Shown here: positions 5,932 to 6,681 of the stretch, one piece after another
How positions within the stretch are numbered: position 1 is the first letter of the stretch
Layout: each line of letters begins with the position of its first letter
Source of the DNA: JBBSDV01 sp038240335
GTDB taxonomy: Bacteria > Chloroflexota > Dehalococcoidia > DSTF01 > JACRBR01
NCBI GenBank assembly: GCA_038240335.1
Contig: JBBSDV010000165.1
Span: forward strand, 1-6,681
Length of the DNA: 6,681 bases
Direction: 5' to 3'
Program-made: the position numbers and the translations under genes
Notes under the pieces: generated by a model
What the model was told of the DNA's origin: nothing
The model's database searches: none
What the model saw: the letters and a program-made list of their open reading frames with translations, nothing else

Positions 5932-6018
5932 CAAAAGGACCATGCATTCGCAGCGATGAAACGTTCGCTGGGAAGCAGGATGCTTACGGGGTGGCCCGTG
6001 CGACGCGCGCAAAACGCC

Positions 6019-6024
6019 TATACT
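6019..6024 (+). promoter_or_regulatory. -10 box of a leaderless promoter for the small membrane protein
   Basis: TATACT (five of six consensus positions) is followed by CGCCAC and then ATG 6031. The spacing of six bases is identical to that of the divergent cyclase gene, and the 15 bases through the ATG agree at 12 positions between the two. No convincing -35 box is visible 16-18 bases upstream. Confidence 0.55.
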
Positions 6025-6030
6025 CGCCAC

Positions 6031-6273
6031 ATGTTGGACGCATGGCGTGGCGTTGCTGCGAAGGTGCGCGGGCTGTTTCGGCTCGTCGTCCTGTTCTGCA
6101 TTCTGCGCTTCGTCGTCGGGTTCGCGATGATCGTGCTCGTCGATCGCAATGCGATCGCGTTCGGACCGGAGCTGACGGCGATCGTCGCGGCGATGGTCGT
6201 GGTGTATGTCGGCGTCGCACTGGCGGTACGACGCTGGTCGCCGCCGCGGCGTGGCGAGACGAGCCTCCGATAG
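6031..6273 (+). CDS. Small two-helix membrane protein of unknown function
   Basis: An 80-residue open frame that I do not recognise. Two strongly hydrophobic segments (about residues 13-36, LFRLVVLFCILRFVVGFAM and following, and residues 46-66, TAIVAAMVVVYVGVALAV) predict two membrane helices joined by a short loop with D and R. The C-terminus is basic (RRWSPPRRGETSLR), so by the positive-inside rule both ends probably face the cytoplasm. I chose ATG 6031 because the TATACT box ends 6 bases before it; the frame is open upstream to other ATGs (5956, for example), but those extra residues are polar, overlap the promoter and have no well-placed ribosome site. It lies divergent to the cyclase gene and 57 bases ahead of the alpha/beta-hydrolase gene on the same strand, so a two-gene operon is possible. 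The hydrophobic pattern makes chance unlikely, but short length keeps confidence moderate. Confidence 0.6.
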   Translation: MLDAWRGVAAKVRGLFRLVVLFCILRFVVGFAMIVLVDRNAIAFGPELTAIVAAMVVVYVGVALAVRRWSPPRRGETSLR

Positions 6274-6290
6274 CAGAAGTAACCAGGGCC

Positions 6291-6318
6291 AACCAACGAC
6301 CAGCGACCAGCGACCAGG
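6291..6318 (+). repeat. Heptanucleotide repeat array, consensus RACCARC
   Basis: Four consecutive units are AACCAAC, GACCAGC, GACCAGC and GACCAGG, with a further possible unit AACCAGG at 6281-6287 out of phase. The reverse complement, GYTGGTY, matches the array at 4448-4489. The array fills most of the 57-base gap between the small membrane protein and the hydrolase, and its last unit runs into the hydrolase ribosome site. Confidence 0.7.
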
Positions 6319-6320
6319 AG
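6316..6320 (+). promoter_or_regulatory. Ribosome binding site of the alpha/beta-hydrolase gene
   Basis: AGGAG ends 10 bases before ATG 6331. Its first three bases are the end of the last heptamer unit, so the repeat array directly abuts and partly forms the translation signal. Confidence 0.65.
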
Positions 6321-6330
6321 ACGTAACGGA

Positions 6331-6681
6331 ATGGCCGACGTGACCGCGAACGGTATCAGCACGCACTACCGCGACGACGGAGCGGAGAAACCGGTGCTGT
6401 TCATCCAGGGGCTGGGGGTGGATCACCGAGGCTGGAGCGCCGTGACGCGGCCGCTGTCTGAGCACTTCCGCTGTATCAGCTACGACAATCGTGATGTCGG
6501 CCGCTCGGCGCTCGTGGACGCGCCGTACGACGTGCTCGATATGACGGCGGATGCGATCGGCCTGCTCGACGCGCTCGGAATCGCTCAGGCCGATATCGTC
6601 GGTGCGTCGATGGGCGGCGTGATCGCGCAGGAGATCGCGATTGATCACCCGGAGCGCGTAGGCAAGCTGGTGCTCGTGACC
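6331..6681 (+). CDS. Alpha/beta-hydrolase, enol-lactonase-like (3' end cut by window edge)
   Basis: The first 117 residues of an alpha/beta-hydrolase; the frame is open to the right edge, so the acid and histidine of the triad lie outside. Visible landmarks in order are the oxyanion-strand VLFIQGLGVDHRGW (residues 22-35), the YDNRDVGRS loop (51-59), and the nucleophile elbow VGASMGG with S93, followed by AQEIAIDHPERVGKLVLV. This pattern is typical of the 3-oxoadipate enol-lactonase / epoxide-hydrolase-like superfamily branch, but substrate specificity cannot be read. No signal peptide is present, so a cytoplasmic enzyme is expected. The start follows an AGGAG site. Unlike the hydrolase domain of the nearby cyclase, its nucleophile is intact. 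It is probably co-transcribed with the small membrane protein 57 bases upstream. Confidence 0.93.
   Translation, partial: MADVTANGISTHYRDDGAEKPVLFIQGLGVDHRGWSAVTRPLSEHFRCISYDNRDVGRSALVDAPYDVLDMTADAIGLLDALGIAQADIVGASMGGVIAQEIAIDHPERVGKLVLVT

Noticed and set aside
5929..6648. 239-codon minus-strand frame across the small membrane gene and the hydrolase start
   Set aside because: It is rich in Arg, Asp and His, runs through the repeat array and both plus-strand genes, and shows no domain pattern.
1..6681. CRISPR array, transposase, phage or toxin-antitoxin genes
   Set aside because: No regularly spaced direct repeats of CRISPR length, no transposase-like or integrase-like reading frame, and no terminal inverted repeats were seen; the only tandem repeats are the two heptamer arrays.

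Overview
This GC-rich window is bacterial chromosomal DNA with eight protein-coding genes, two of them cut by the window edges, and short regulatory spacers. I see no rRNA, tRNA, CRISPR array, insertion sequence or phage gene. The gene mix suggests a Chloroflexota-like bacterium: a two-helix bacterial PH-domain protein, an alpha/beta-hydrolase fused to a class III cyclase, a slipin, MCE-like VOC proteins and an MBL-fold lactonase-like enzyme. Apparently leaderless genes fit this too. The assignment is an inference from family resemblance, and other GC-rich phyla such as Actinomycetota are not excluded.

Layout from left to right. (1) A minus-strand pair: ilvE (branched-chain aminotransferase) and, overlapping its stop by one base, a membrane PH-domain protein that runs off the left edge. 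(2) A divergent spacer (1359-1505) with a promoter for ilvE on one strand and a good sigma70-type promoter for an MBL-fold hydrolase on the other. (3) The MBL gene converges on a minus-strand tandem VOC gene; the spacer between them holds inverted repeats. (4) A divergent spacer (3307-3453) separates the VOC gene from a plus-strand slipin (SPFH/band 7) gene that has no NfeD partner in view. (5) A convergent spacer (4447-4587) holds a heptanucleotide repeat array. (6) A minus-strand fusion of an alpha/beta-hydrolase domain and a class III nucleotidyl cyclase follows. (7) A divergent spacer (5896-6030) has near-identical -10 boxes six bases from each ATG, pointing to leaderless transcripts. (8) A small two-helix membrane protein, a second heptanucleotide array and an intact-looking alpha/beta-hydrolase, cut at the right edge, end the window.

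The genes do not form one pathway. They look like a patchwork of one- or two-gene units: housekeeping amino-acid metabolism (ilvE), membrane organisation (slipin, PH protein), hydrolases, and one cyclic-nucleotide signalling protein. The points most worth a second look are the cyclase, whose hydrolase domain has lost its nucleophile and histidine and whose cyclase domain has Asn at the base-selecting Asp position; the paired leaderless promoters; the two related heptamer arrays; and the tandem VOC protein that has lost the usual metal ligands in both halves.
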